Origin: JACCZX01 sp963791315
GTDB lineage: Bacteria; Pseudomonadota; Gammaproteobacteria; Burkholderiales; Burkholderiaceae_F
Direction: 5' to 3'
Assembly (NCBI GenBank): GCA_963791315.1
Contig: CAWBRQ010000006.1
Location: 186,001 to 250,000, forward strand
DNA length: 64,000 nt
The position numbers were made by a program, and so were the translations under genes. The notes under the pieces were generated by a model. It was not told the DNA's origin. It searched no databases and worked only from the letters and a program-made list of their open reading frames with translations. Positions 37,188 through 47,312 of the stretch are shown one piece after another (positions within the stretch are counted from its first letter, which is position 1; every line of letters begins with the position of its first letter).

Positions 37188-37964
37188 CAGGCGGCAGCTC
37201 GCGGCCTGGTTGGCCCAGATACGCTTCGCGGACCGCATCGTTGGCTCGAATTTCGCCCGGCGTTCCGGTCGCAATCACTTGCCCATAGACGAGCACCGAG
37301 ATGCGATCGGCGAGATCGAACACGACGCTCATGTCGTGCTCGACCATCACTAGCGTCTTGCCTCGCGTGACTTCGCGAATCAGTTCGACCGCGCGCTTGC
37401 TCTCGGCGCGGCTCATGCCTGCGGTCGGCTCATCAAGCAGGATCACCTCGGCGCCGCCGGCGATCGTGATGCCGATTTCGAGCGCACGCTGCTCGGCGTA
37501 TGTCAGCAGGCCAGCCGCTATGTCGCGCCGCCGCTTCAAACCTACTTGCTCGAGAATCGATTCGGCGCGCTCCTCCGCATCGACTAGCTTGTTCAGGTTC
37601 TTCCAGAATGAATATCGATGTCCGAGCGACCACAGTACCGAGCAGCGCAGATTTTCGAACACAGATAGGCGGTGAAACAGATTCGTGATCTGAAAGCTGC
37701 GCGACAGTCCTAGCCGATTGATCTCGAACGGCTTGCGCCGAGTGATGTCGGCACCGTTAAGCAGCAGAGTTCCAGAAGTCACCTCGAAGCGCCCGCTGAT
37801 CAGGTTGAAAAGCGTAGATTTGCCTGCGCCATTGGGGCCGATGATGGCGTGGCGCTCTCCGGGCGGCACCTGCAGAGAAACGCTACGAATGATCTCGGTA
37901 AGGCCGAACTGCTTACTGACTGCGCGCAGTTCGAGGGCTCGGTTGTGCGATCAGCTGGGCTCAT
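37187..37964 (-). CDS. livG: Branched-chain-type ABC transporter ATPase LivG (two apparent frameshifts)
   Basis: LivG is the second HAAT ATPase, about 258 residues. It begins at 37964, overlapping livM as ATGA; a frame change near 37930 leads from MSPADRTTE to RALELRAVSKQFGLTEIIRS. The core is clean: Walker A IIGPNGAGKSTLFNL, signature LLTYAEQRALEIG, Walker B VILLDEPTAGM, and the His switch MVEHDMSVVF. A final change near 37205 lets the gene end at 37187 (stop overlapping the livF ATG). Without it the frame would run deep into livF, which is not plausible. Confidence 0.9.
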
Positions 37965-39263
37965 GGGTTCTCGCGGATCCAGTCTTCGATTTCGACCTGA
38001 GCTTCGTCCCATTGCTGCTTGAAAGCGCCTGCGATAGAACTCGAAGGCGGCCGCGGCCGCCGCGAATGCTGAAACCGCAAACACCCACCCGGGCGCGCGC
38101 GTCGTGTCGAACGCGAAGCCGAACAGCTGCACTTCGGGCCCCTGTCCGACATTCAGCGTGACGTGATACATCAATTCGATCATCAGCACGGTGCCGAACG
38201 CGAGCGCCAGCGCCGCCAGCAGCAGCCCGACATACGGATCGCGGAGACGCGCGAACTTGCTTGAACTTCAGCACACGCAGATTCATCAAGATCAAACTCG
38301 ACAGCCCGCCAGGTGCGTACATCACCAGCAGCACGAAGAACACGCCGAGGTAGAGTTGCCAGGCTTTCGTGTACTCCGACAGCGCGACCGCAAAGAAAAC
38401 GAATACGACCGCGCCAAGGATCGGGCCGAAGAAAAACGCGGTGCCACCGATGAAGGCAGCGAGCAGCACGCCGCCGGAGCGCACCGCGCTGACGTTCTCT
38501 GCACTGACGATTTCGAAATTGATCGCAGTCAACGCACCGGCGACCCCGGCAAAGAAGCTCGACAGGATCAACATCAGCCAGCGCACGCGCTGCGTGTTGT
38601 AGCCGATGAATTCGGCGCGCTCCGGGTTGTCGCGCACTGCGTTGGCAATTCGACCCAGCGGCGTGTGGGTCAGCGCGTACATCGCGATCATGCAGCCGAA
38701 GCACCAGACGGCGATCAGGTAGTACACCTGAACCTGCGGTCCGAACGTGATCGCAGAGATGCCTAGAAATGATGCGGCCTGCAGCGCGGTTCGCTGTGAT
38801 GCCACCTTCGCCGCCAAAAAATCCCGGAAACATCAGCGAAGCGGCGAATACCATCTCGCCGATGCCGAGCGTGATCATTGCGAACGGTGTGCCGGCGCGT
38901 CGCGTCGTCAGGTAACCGAAGATCACGCCGAACAGCGCACCGGCCGCGCCTCCGATCAGCGGCAACAGCGACGTCGGCCAAACAAGGCGTGCCGGCGCCG
39001 ATCCAGCGCATTGCATGGATCGCAAAGAACGCGCCGAGTCCGGAGTACACCGCGTGACCAAAGCTCAGCATGCCACTCTGGCCCAGCAGCATGTTGTAGC
39101 TGACAGCGCGAAGATGATCGTAATACCCATCTGTGACAGCAGGGTCAGTGCAAAGCCTTTGTTGAAGTAGGCCGGCAACAGCAGAAACAGCGCGGCGGTC
39201 AAGCCCCACACGACCCAGCGGCCAAAGTTGAGCGGACGAAAAGTGAGTCGCGCGTTGCTGCAC
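37961..39263 (-). CDS. livM: Branched-chain-type ABC transporter permease LivM (several apparent frameshifts)
   Basis: LivM is one of two membrane subunits, about 433 residues here. A GTG start at 39263 overlaps the livH stop by one base; the text then runs FGRWVVWGLTAALFLLLPAY after one frame change, YNMLLGQSGMLSFGHAVYSG, and LTTRRAGTPFAMITLGIGEM, the conserved EAA-like loop region. After further changes near 38800 comes TPLGRIANAVRDNPERAEFI, then helices to FAVALSEYTKAWQLYLGVFF. The C-terminus reads VEIEDWIRENP* at 37961, overlapping livG by 4 bp. Confidence 0.88.
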
Positions 39264-40222
39264 TAGTCTTCTCGCGTGCCAAGCAATCCCTTGGGCCTGA
39301 CGATCAGAATCAGCACCAGCACCAGGTACGGCAGAACGGGCGCGACTTGCGACATCGTCAGTCTGAGCACTTCGTAAGCCCGGCGTCGAGGCATCGATCA
39401 CTACGCCGACCGAGTTGGCAAGCTTCGCAACCGACGCAGTCCGATACCTTGCCGAAGCTTTCGAGCAGTCCGATCGCCAACGAAGCAATGAACGCACCGG
39501 CGAGCGAGCCCATGCCGCCCACCACGATCACGACGAATACGATCGCGCCGACCGTTCCGGCCATCGCCGGCTCGGTGACAAACGCATTGCCGCCGACGAC
39601 TCCCGCCAGTCCGGCAAGCGCGCGACCCACCACCGAACACCAGCATGAATACGCGGGGAACGTTATGACCCAGCGCTTCGACCTGCTGCGGGTGAGTCAG
39701 CGCCGCCTGGATCACAAGGCCGATCCGCGTGCGCGTCAGCACCAACCAGATCGCGACCAGCATGCCGATCGCGACCGCCATCATGAACATCCGGTACTCG
39801 GGAAATGTAATTCCGTAGCGCTGCAGCCAGTCGACCGGACCGTCAAGCTCGGGCGGCACGCGATAGCCGACTGCCGCGCGACCCCAAATGACCTGCACCA
39901 GCTCGACGATGATGTACGACAGTCCGAATGTGAACAGCAGCTCTGGCACGTGCCCCCACTTGTGCACGCGCCGCAATCCCCAGCGCTCGACCAGCGGCGC
40001 CAACGAAGAACAGCAGCAGCGGCGCGAGCGATCAGCGCCGCCCAGAATCCGACCCAGGTACTGATCTGGTAGGCGACGTAGGCCCCGAGCATATAAAAAC
40101 TGGCGTGTGCAAAGTTCAATACGCCCATCATCGAGAAGATCAGCGTCAACCCAGCGGCCAGCATGAACAGCAGCAAGCCGTAACTGATGCCGTACAGCGC
40201 CTGGCTGATGGTCGCTTCGCAT
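39263..40222 (-). CDS. livH: Branched-chain-type ABC transporter permease LivH (several apparent frameshifts)
   Basis: LivH is the partner membrane subunit, about 318 residues. The ATG at 40222 is followed at once by a one-base frame change to EATISQALYGISYGLLLFML. The family motif MMGVLNFAHASFYMLGAYVA follows, then GLSYIIVELVQVIWGRAAVG, TRIGLVIQAALTHPQQVEAL and GGMGSLAGAFIASLAIGLLE. The C-terminus in the corrected frame is PKGLLGTRED* at 39263. The gene lies downstream of a strong intrinsic terminator, so its expression should be lower than that of livJ. Confidence 0.88.
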
Positions 40223-40232
40223 TGCGCCCGGG

Positions 40233-40258
40233 AAAAAAATGGCCCGGAGATCCGGGCC
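40233..40258 (-). terminator. Intrinsic terminator between livJ and livH
   Basis: Read on the minus strand, GGCCCGG-ATCT-CCGGGCC forms a perfect 7-bp G+C stem with a four-base loop, followed after one A by seven T residues. It lies after the livJ stop and just before the livH start. Such a terminator would let most transcripts stop after the binding protein and only a part read into the membrane genes. Confidence 0.85.
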
Positions 40259-40279
40259 GTCAGATCGATGCCAGCATAC

Positions 40280-41579
40280 CTAGGGGCGCGGCGGGCGCTT
40301 CATCACACAACTGGTCGGCTGAGTCGCGACATAGGTCGGATACGCAACCTCGGTCTTCCACGTGAAGCCGGTTTTCTCGATGTCGTGCTTGTTAACGCCG
40401 CCGACCTTGGTCCACGATGCGATCCACAGCGGCTGCAGCAGCTGGTGGTCGGCAGCGCGCATCTCGATCTCTCCATTCAAGCTCGCCATTTTTGCGCCTT
40501 CCATCGCGTACGCAACCGTCAGTGGATCGGTCGACTTCGTGCGCTTCATCGCATCGGCCAGCAGTGACAGCGACGTGTAAGTGGCTACCGTATAGAACTC
40601 TTCATTGAACCGTTTCTTGAAGTCGGTGTACATCTTCTCGCCGGGATAGCCGGTGATGTTCGGGTGCCAGTACGCCACCATCCGCATATGGTCTTCACCA
40701 GCGGGGCCGACGGCGGTCGGCGTGCCGATCACCCCGCCGTAATAGGTGTAAAAGTTCGCGGTCAACCCGGCGTCGCGCGCGGCACGCACCAGCAGCGCGA
40801 GATCGGGACCCCAGTTACCTGTGATTACCGTGTCAGCGTTCGCGGCGCGCATCTTGGCGATGTACGGCGAGAAGTCGCGCACCTGGCCGAGCGGATGAAG
40901 ATCGTCTCCGACAATCTTGACATCAGGCCGCTTGCGAGCCAGCAACTCCTTCGCCACTCTCGACACCTGATGCCCGTGCGAGTAGTTCTGGTTGATCAGA
41001 AATACGTTCTTCACTTCGGGGCGGTCCTTGATGTACGCGGTCAGCGCTTCCATTTTCATGTCCGTGTTGGCATCGAAGCGGAAGTGCCAGAAGCTGCACT
41101 TGCTGTTGGTCAGGTCGGGGTCAACCGCGGCGTAGTTCAGGATACAGGATCGCCTGACGTCGGATTGCGCTCGTTGTGCTTCTCGATCGCATCGCTGAGT
41201 GCCAGTGCCGCGCCCGAACCGTTGCCCTGCGTGACGTAGCGTATGCCCTGATCGATCACCTGCTTCAGCACCGTCAGCGATTCCTGCGGCGACGCCTTGT
41301 TGTCAAACGACACCAGCTCGAGCTTGACGCCGGGACCCGCCAGCTGCTGCGCGTTGATCAGGTCGGCGACGAACTGGAAATGCTTCAGCTGGTTCGCGCC
41401 GACACCCGCGAACGGGCCGGACAACGGATCGATGAACGCAATCTTGATCGTCTGCGCTGGGGCTGTGGCTGCTGTGGTTGACTTCGGAGCGGCTGGCTTG
41501 GTTTGCGCCGAGACGCCCGACGCAGCGAAAATCGCCGAGGCGCGGCGGTCATGCAACTGATGACGTGGCGGCGATTCAT
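40280..41579 (-). CDS. livJ: Periplasmic binding protein of the HAAT/LivJ family (apparent frameshifts)
   Basis: This type I periplasmic binding protein of about 433 residues feeds the LivHMGF transporter. The signal peptide starts MNRRHVISCMTA and continues, after an early frame change, to ASGVSAQTKPAAPKS. The mature core reads IKIAFIDPLSGPFAGVGANQ, LVSFDNKASPQESLTVLKQV and GNGSGAALALSDAIEKHNER. A second change near 41140 leads to the clean C-terminal half (TAYIKDRPEVKNVFLINQNY; ITGYPGEKMYTDFKKRF). Members with this sequence bind amino acids or aromatic and aliphatic acids; the neighbouring ligase and FadJ genes favour an acid. Confidence 0.9.
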
Positions 41580-41675
41580 TTGGTCTCCTGTTGTCGCTTA
41601 ATGACGGCTGCAAGAGAGAATACTTAGGTGACTCTGCACATGATAAATGAGCAGTGCGATCCGAGTGCGCGTGGC

Positions 41676-43336
41676 TCATGCGGTCGGCAGCCGATACTCG
41701 CGAGAACTGCTCGCGCAGCCGTGACTTCAGCATTTTTCCGGTCGCGCCGAGCGGAAGCGATGTCGACAAACGCCACGTCGTCGGGCACCTGCCATTTGGC
41801 CACCTTGCCTCGTAGTGCGCCAGCAGCTCGTCGCTGCGTGACTCCGCGTTCGGCTTGCTTGCACGACCACCAGCAGCGGCCGTTCGTCCCATTTCGGTGC
41901 GGCGACCGCGATGCAGGCTGCCATCGCACCGCCGGATGCGATACCGCGATGTTTTCGAGCTCGATCGAGCTGATCCACTCGCCGCCCGACTTGATGACGT
42001 CCTTGCTGCGGTCGGTGATTTGCATGTAGCCATCGCTGTCGATAGTTGCGACATCGCCGGTCGGAAACCAGCTCTTGTCCTGCGCGTCTTTCACCAGGGG
42101 ATCGCCCTCGCCGACTGTTGTAGTAGTCGCGCACGACCCACGGGCCGCGAACCAGCAGGTCGCCGAAGGCGAAGCGCCGTCCCATGGCAGATCCTTGCCG
42201 TCGTCATCGACGATCTTCATGTCGACACCGAACAGCACTCTGCCCTGCTTGCACTGCAGCCGGCAACCGCTGCTCGGCCGACAGATCGGTGTGCTTTTGC
42301 TTGAACGTGCACGCGGTCCCGAGCGGGCTCATCTCGGTCATGCCCCACGCATGCAGTACATCGACACCGTACTTGTCCTGAAACAGCGTGATCATCGCGG
42401 ACGGGCACGCGGAGCCGCCGATCACGGTGCGATTCATCGTCGAAAAGTTGCAGGTTGTTCGCTTCCATGAAGGTCAGCAGCCCCTGCCACACGGTTGGCA
42501 CGCCTGCGGAGACACGTGACCTTTTCGGATTCGAACAGTTCGTACAGCGATTTGCCGTCCAGATGCGGGCCGGGAAACACCATCTTCGCGCCGACCATCG
42601 GCGCTATGTACGGCAAGCCCCATGCGTTGACGTGGAACATCGGCACGACCGGCAGGATCACGTCGCGTGCGGACAGGTTCAGCGCGTCTGGCAGCGCGGC
42701 CGCCAGCGAATGCAGGATCGTCGAACGATGCGCATACAACACGCCTTTGGGATTGCCGGTCGTGCCCGACGTGTAGCACATTGACGACGCGGAGTTCTCA
42801 TCGAACTGCGGGCCAAGTGTAACTGATCGGAATGGCCGTCGATCAAATCTTCATAGCAGATCAGGTTCTCGAGCTTGTCTGATTTCCCGTCGGCATATGC
42901 GCGCGGTCGGTCATCAGCACCCAGCGCTTTACCGTCGGGCAGTGCGGCGCGATCGCTTCGATCAGCGGCAAGAAGCGTGACGTCGAAGAAGAGCGCGCGG
43001 TCTTCGGCGTGGTTGACGATCCAAGCGATCTGCTCCGGATGCAGGCGCGGGTTGACCGTGTGCAGCACCGCACCCGCGCCCGGACACCGCGAAATACAGC
43101 TCCAGTGGCGATAGCCGTTCCAGCCAAGGTCGCGACGCGGTCGCTGGCGCGCAGGCCGAGCCCGTCCAGTGCGTTGGCGATCTGCCGTGCGCGTCGGTGC
43201 AGTCCCGATACGTCGTCCGATGAATGTCACCTTCGACTCGGCGTGAAACGATTTCGACATCGCCGTGATGCCGATCAGCGTGCGTGATCAGCGACGAGAT
43301 CAGCAGTGGCGAGCGCATCATCAGGCCCTGCAGCAT
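41676..43336 (-). CDS. Medium/long-chain fatty acid-type AMP-forming acyl-CoA ligase (many apparent frameshifts)
   Basis: The span encodes a 550-residue acyl-CoA ligase of the FadD/DmdB group. The N-terminus MLQGLMMRSPLLISSLITHA is typical. Next come LELYFAVSGAGAVLHTVNPR, LHPEQIAWIVNHAEDRALFF, the ATP motif CYTSGTTGNPKGVLYAHRS, PMFHVNAWGLPY, HAWGMTEMSPLGT, and the C-terminal Lys in LPLGATGKMLKSRLREQF, each across frame changes. In the corrected frame it ends EYRLPTA* at 41676. It is the first gene of the long minus-strand array and would activate the compound imported by the livJHMGF system. Confidence 0.85.
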
Positions 43337-43548
43337 GTGACGTCTCCTTCAGGTCGGTCTTCCGCAGGTTCTGGTACGTATCACGCGGCCTTGTCCCGCG
43401 TATGCGGTGGCGCGGTCGCGGAGCCCCACAGCTCAGAGTTGAGCGATCCGAGTAAGGGGCGCCCTGCCGGCCAGACAGCCGTTGCCACGTAGAATTCCCG
43501 TCGGAGCCAATTGGAACATCGTCGTCACCCGCAGGATCTGAGTCGGCG

Positions 43549-45036
43549 ATGTCGCATCGCCGGTCGAGGGGCGTGCGCTTCGACAATCGCTTCGCGCGTT
43601 TACCCGGGCGTCTTTTTCACCCGGGTCCCGCCGACGCCATTGCCGGAGCCGTACCTGGTCGCGAGTCTCGGAAGCCGCCGGCACCTGATCGGGATTGCCG
43701 CCAGACGCAGGTGCGCCGCCTTGAGTCGTCGAAGCTCTGGCCGGCAATCGGCCTATCGCCGGCAGCGAACCGCTCGCCACGGTTTATTCAGGCCACCAGT
43801 TCGGCGTGTACGTGCCCGCGCTTGGGCGATGGCCGTGCGCTGCTACTCGGTGAGGTCGATCGGTCCGGATGGCGAGCATCTGGGAATTGCAGCTCAAAGG
43901 TTCTGGCAAGACCCCCTATTCGCGCATGGGCGACGGCCGCGCGGTGCTGCGCTCGTCGATTCGCGAATTCCTCGCCTCGGAGGCGATGCATGGGCTGCGG
44001 TATCCCGACCACGCGCGCGCTGGCGGTGACCGGCTCCGACTCATCCGGTCATGCGCGAAACCGTCGAGACCGCGGCGGTCGTCACTCGCCTGCGCCGAGT
44101 TTCGTGCGCTTCGGCATCGTTCGAGTACTTCTACTGGACTGAGCAGCACGAGGCCTTGAAACAGCTGGCCGATCTACGTGATCGACCGCTTCTACCCGTG
44201 CCGCACGCGACACGCCACAGCCCTACCTTGCGCTGCTCGAGCAAGTGGCTCGCCGCACCGCGCGTCTCGTCGCGCAGTGGCAGGGCGTCGGCTTCTGCCA
44301 CGGGGTGATGAATACCGACAACATGTCGATCCTCGGCCTGACGATCGACTACGGGCCGTACGGTTTCATCGACGGCTTCGATGCAGACCATGTCTGCAAT
44401 CACAGCGACGCGCATGGCCGCTATGCCTACAACATGCAGCCGCAGATCGCCCACTGGAACCTGTATGCGCTGGGTCAGGCGCTGGTGCCGCTGACCGACG
44501 ATATCGACGCGACCAAGGTCGCGATCGACAGCTACCTGGTCGAGTACACGCGGGCGATCGACACGTGTTCCGGAGCAAGCTCGGGCTGGCGACAAAGCAG
44601 CCGGAGGACGAGGAGCTGATTAAGGGCGGCGATGGATTTGCTGCAAGCGACGCACGCCGATTGGACGATTTTCTGGCGCGCGCTGTCAACTTTGCGAGTC
44701 GACGGCGGTGACAAAGTGCGCGATCTGATGGTTGACCGCGCCGCGTTCGACGCGTGGGCGAACCGTTACCGCGCACGGCTCCTCGCGGAAAGCTCCAACG
44801 ACGATGAGCGCGCGCAGCGCATGAATCGAGTCAACCCGAAATACATGCTGCGCAATCACCTGGCGGAGATCGCAATCCGCCGAGCGCGCGGCGAGGAGGG
44901 TTCACGCGACTTCGGCGAAGTTGCACGCCTGCTGAAAGTTCTGCAGCGTCCGTACGACGAACAGCCGGAATTCGAGTCGTACGCGCAGGATCCGCCGGAC
45001 TGGGCGAGGACGCTCGAGCTGTCTTGCTCTTCCTGA
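43549..45036 (+). CDS. selO: SelO/YdiU protein adenylyltransferase (many apparent frameshifts)
   Basis: SelO is a pseudokinase-fold enzyme that transfers AMP to proteins and takes part in redox-stress responses. The 495-codon span fits the family. Recognisable in order: VRFDNRFARLPG, FFTRVPPTPLPEPYLVAS, ELQLKGSGKTPYSRMGDGRA (the ATP-binding Lys), SSIREFLASEAMHGL, MRETVETAAVV, FCHGVMNTDNMSILGLTIDY (metal-binding Asn and Asp), and VNPKYMLRNHLAEIAI. The protein ends SCSS: the Cys is at the place where selenocysteine stands in animal SelO. It is followed within 3 bp by msrB, a sensible partner in oxidative damage. Confidence 0.88.
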
Positions 45037-45038
45037 GG

Positions 45039-45461
45039 ATGACGATGGCAAATGAAGTGAAGCCGAATAAGTCGAAAAGTGAGTGGCAGCAACAACTATC
45101 GCCGATCGAATACTCGGTCACGCGTGAAAAGGGGACCGAGCGCGCGTTCAGCGGCAAGTACTGGGACCACAACGAGGAAGGCATCTATCGCTGCGTGTGC
45201 TGCGGCACTCCGCTGTTTGCGTCCGACACCAAGTTCGACTCCGGCTGCGGCTGGCCAAGCTATTTCAAGGCGCTCGATCCGGCCAATGTGCGCGAGGAAC
45301 GCGACACAACGCATGGAATGACGCGTACCGAGATCATCTGCAACGTCTGCGACGCCCACCTCGGCCACTGTTTTCCGGACGGACCGCCGCCTACCGGCTT
45401 GCGCTACTGCATCAATTCGGCGTCACTGAAGTTCGAACCGCAGCAGATTGTCAAAACGTGA
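45039..45461 (+). CDS. msrB: Peptide methionine-(R)-sulfoxide reductase MsrB
   Basis: MsrB reduces the R form of methionine sulfoxide in proteins. The product is 140 residues from the ATG at 45039; the ATG two codons later is an equal alternative. Zinc ligands lie in CVCCGTPLF and CNVCDAHLGH, the substrate pocket in SGCGWPSYF, and the catalytic Cys in GLRYCINSASL. The frame is clean, in contrast with selO upstream and yciB downstream. Its stop overlaps the yciB start as GTGA. Confidence 0.95.
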   Translation: MTMANEVKPNKSKSEWQQQLSPIEYSVTREKGTERAFSGKYWDHNEEGIYRCVCCGTPLFASDTKFDSGCGWPSYFKALDPANVREERDTTHGMTRTEIICNVCDAHLGHCFPDGPPPTGLRYCINSASLKFEPQQIVKT

Positions 45462-46082
45462 AGCTGCTGTTCGATCTATTTCCGGTCGCCGCATTTTTTA
45501 TCGCGTACCGAATCGGCAAGAGCTTCCCGAAGAGTCGGCGGCGTTCGTTGCCGCTGCATTCGGTCCGGTCGCTGCGTCGGCGACATTTCCGGACCTGGTC
45601 GCCGTCATCGTTGCGACGACGATCGCCATCGTCGCCACGCTGCTGCAGGTCGGCTGGCTGCTCGTGCGCCGGCAACCGGTCAAGCCGATGCTGTGGCTGT
45701 CGGCGATTCTGATCGTCGCCTTCGGTGGCATGACGATCTGGCTGCAGAACGAGCTGTTTATCAAGTGGAAGCCGAGCCTGCTCTACTGGAGCTTTGCCGT
45801 CATCTTGATTGGTGGACGAGTGCTGTTTCAGCGCAATCTGCTCTCCGCTCTGCTCGGCTCCGAACTCCGATTGCCGGCCGCGATCTGGGATCGAATGCTT
45901 TGGCTTTGGGCCGGGTTCTTCACCGTGCTCGGCGCTGCGAATCTCTACGTCGCGTATCGCTTTACGACCGAGCAATGGGTCGACTTCAAGACGTTCGGCC
46001 TGATCGGGTTGACGTTTGCCTTTGTTCTCGGGCTTGGGCGTCTATCTGTCGCGCCACGTGAAGGAAGCGCTCCGATGCCTGA
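45458..46082 (+). CDS. yciB: Inner-membrane protein YciB (septation protein A; apparent frameshifts)
   Basis: YciB is a small inner-membrane protein that helps maintain the envelope and interacts with elongation and division proteins. The GTG start at 45458 gives MKLLFDLFPVAAFFIAYRIG, the family opening. After a frame change near 45530 there follow helices around TIAIVATLLQVGWLLV, LWLSAILIVAFGGMTIWLQN, the family motif FIKWKPSLLYWSFAVILIGG, and RMLWLWAGFFTVLGAANLYV. With a last change the C-terminus is VYLSRHVKEA followed by a stop at 46080-46082, overlapping bolA. Length about 208 residues, normal. Confidence 0.88.
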
Positions 46083-46408
46083 GACGACGGCAGATCGGAT
46101 TCGCGCGAGACTGTTACCGCTCGAACCCGCTGACGCTCGAGCTACGCGACGACAGCGCCAATCACGTCGGACACGCGGGCGCGGCTAGCGGTGGCGGGCA
46201 CTTCGAATTGCGATTGGTGAGCGCCAAATTCGCAGGACAATCGAAGATCGAGCGACATCGGCTCGTGTATCATCTTTTGGGTGATCTAATGCAGCGCGAA
46301 ATTCACGCGCTCGCAATGAACCTACTGGCTCCTGATGAGGTCGAACGGGCGCCTGTTTCCGGTCCAACCAACGCGGACTTTTCAGCAAGTCACTCTTCAG
46401 GACACTAG
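46075..46408 (+). CDS. bolA: BolA-family protein (one apparent frameshift)
   Basis: BolA proteins work with monothiol glutaredoxins in iron-sulfur and stress physiology. The start ATG at 46075 gives MPETTADRIRARLLPLEP; a frame change at about 46125 continues LTLELRDDSANHVGHAGAAS, GGHFELRLVSAKFAGQ and RHRLVYHLLGDLMQREIHAL. The GH, HFEL and the RHRxVY motif with the conserved His are all present. About 110 residues, with a C-terminal tail longer than usual. It stands between yciB and a parvulin gene, a conserved order in betaproteobacteria. Confidence 0.9.
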
Positions 46409-46414
46409 CCTCCT

Positions 46415-47200
46415 ATGGAACGTAGCCGATTGATACAACGTACTGCCCTTGTCGCCGCTCTGTCGCTGGCGAGCAGTATCGCGATGGCGCAAAACATCGC
46501 TGTCGTTAACAACAAGCCGATTTCTAAAGCGCGTGAAGACGCCTGGGTAAAGGAGCTGACCAAGCAGGGCCAGGCGGACTCGCCTGAGCTGCGCAAGCAA
46601 GTCAAGGATCGGCTGATTCAGAACGAAATTCTGCTGCAGGAAGCGCAAAGGCGCGGAGTGGCCGAAAAAGCTGACGTTAAGTTCATGCTCGACGTACAGC
46701 GCCAGAACACGTTGATTCAGGCGCTGTTGCGTGATGAAGTCGAGAAGGCGCCCATTACCGACGCGCAGATCAAGGCCGCTTACGAGCAGCAAAAGGCCAA
46801 GGTCGGTAGCAAGGAATATCGCGCTCGCCATATCCTGGTCGAGAAAGAGGACGAAGCCAAGGCAATCACCGAGCAGTTGAAGAAAGGTGCCAAGTTCGAG
46901 GAGCTTGCAAAGGCGTCGAAGGACACCGGCTCCGCCAAGAACGGTGGCGACCTTGATTGGGCGGCGCCGGATTCCTATGTCAAGCCATTCTCAGATGCGC
47001 TGACCAAGCTATCGAAGGGCCAAGTCACCGACGCCCCGGTCCAGACACAGTTTGGCTGGCACGTCATTCGCCTCGACGACGTTCGCGACACGCAGTTTCC
47101 TCCGCTGGAGCAAGTCACTCCGCAGATCCGCGAAGGCTTGCAGCAGCAGCGTGTGCAGGCATTTGTCGAGAACCTTCGCAAGAACGCCAAGATTCAGTAG
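46415..47200 (+). CDS. Periplasmic peptidyl-prolyl isomerase of the parvulin (SurA/PrsA-like) type
   Basis: This intact 261-residue chaperone-isomerase would help fold outer-membrane or periplasmic proteins. The signal peptide ends near SSIAMAQ (residue 25). An N-terminal helical chaperone region (35-125) precedes one parvulin domain, about 135-235: EYRARHILVEKEDEAKAI, KASKDTGSAKNGGDLDWAAP and APVQTQFGWHVIRLDDVR. The conserved His and Phe/Trp of the active site are visible in ARHIL and FGWHVI. It begins 6 bp after bolA. Confidence 0.95.
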   Translation: MERSRLIQRTALVAALSLASSIAMAQNIAVVNNKPISKAREDAWVKELTKQGQADSPELRKQVKDRLIQNEILLQEAQRRGVAEKADVKFMLDVQRQNTLIQALLRDEVEKAPITDAQIKAAYEQQKAKVGSKEYRARHILVEKEDEAKAITEQLKKGAKFEELAKASKDTGSAKNGGDLDWAAPDSYVKPFSDALTKLSKGQVTDAPVQTQFGWHVIRLDDVRDTQFPPLEQVTPQIREGLQQQRVQAFVENLRKNAKIQ

Positions 47201-47217
47201 TGCGCCCATTGGGCACT
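47199..47217 (+). terminator. Possible weak terminator after the parvulin gene
   Basis: AGTGCGCCC ATT GGGCACT can form an 8-bp stem with one bulged C, directly at the stop codon, followed by CTTTGTG. The T tract is poor, so termination would be inefficient. Confidence 0.35.
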
Positions 47218-47312
47218 CTTTGTGCTGCTAAGTGGTACGGCCGCTAATGCGCGGTCGCTGATAGGTTTAGCCGCAGTTGCGGTAAATTTTTCACGACCAC
47301 AAAGAGGGAGTT

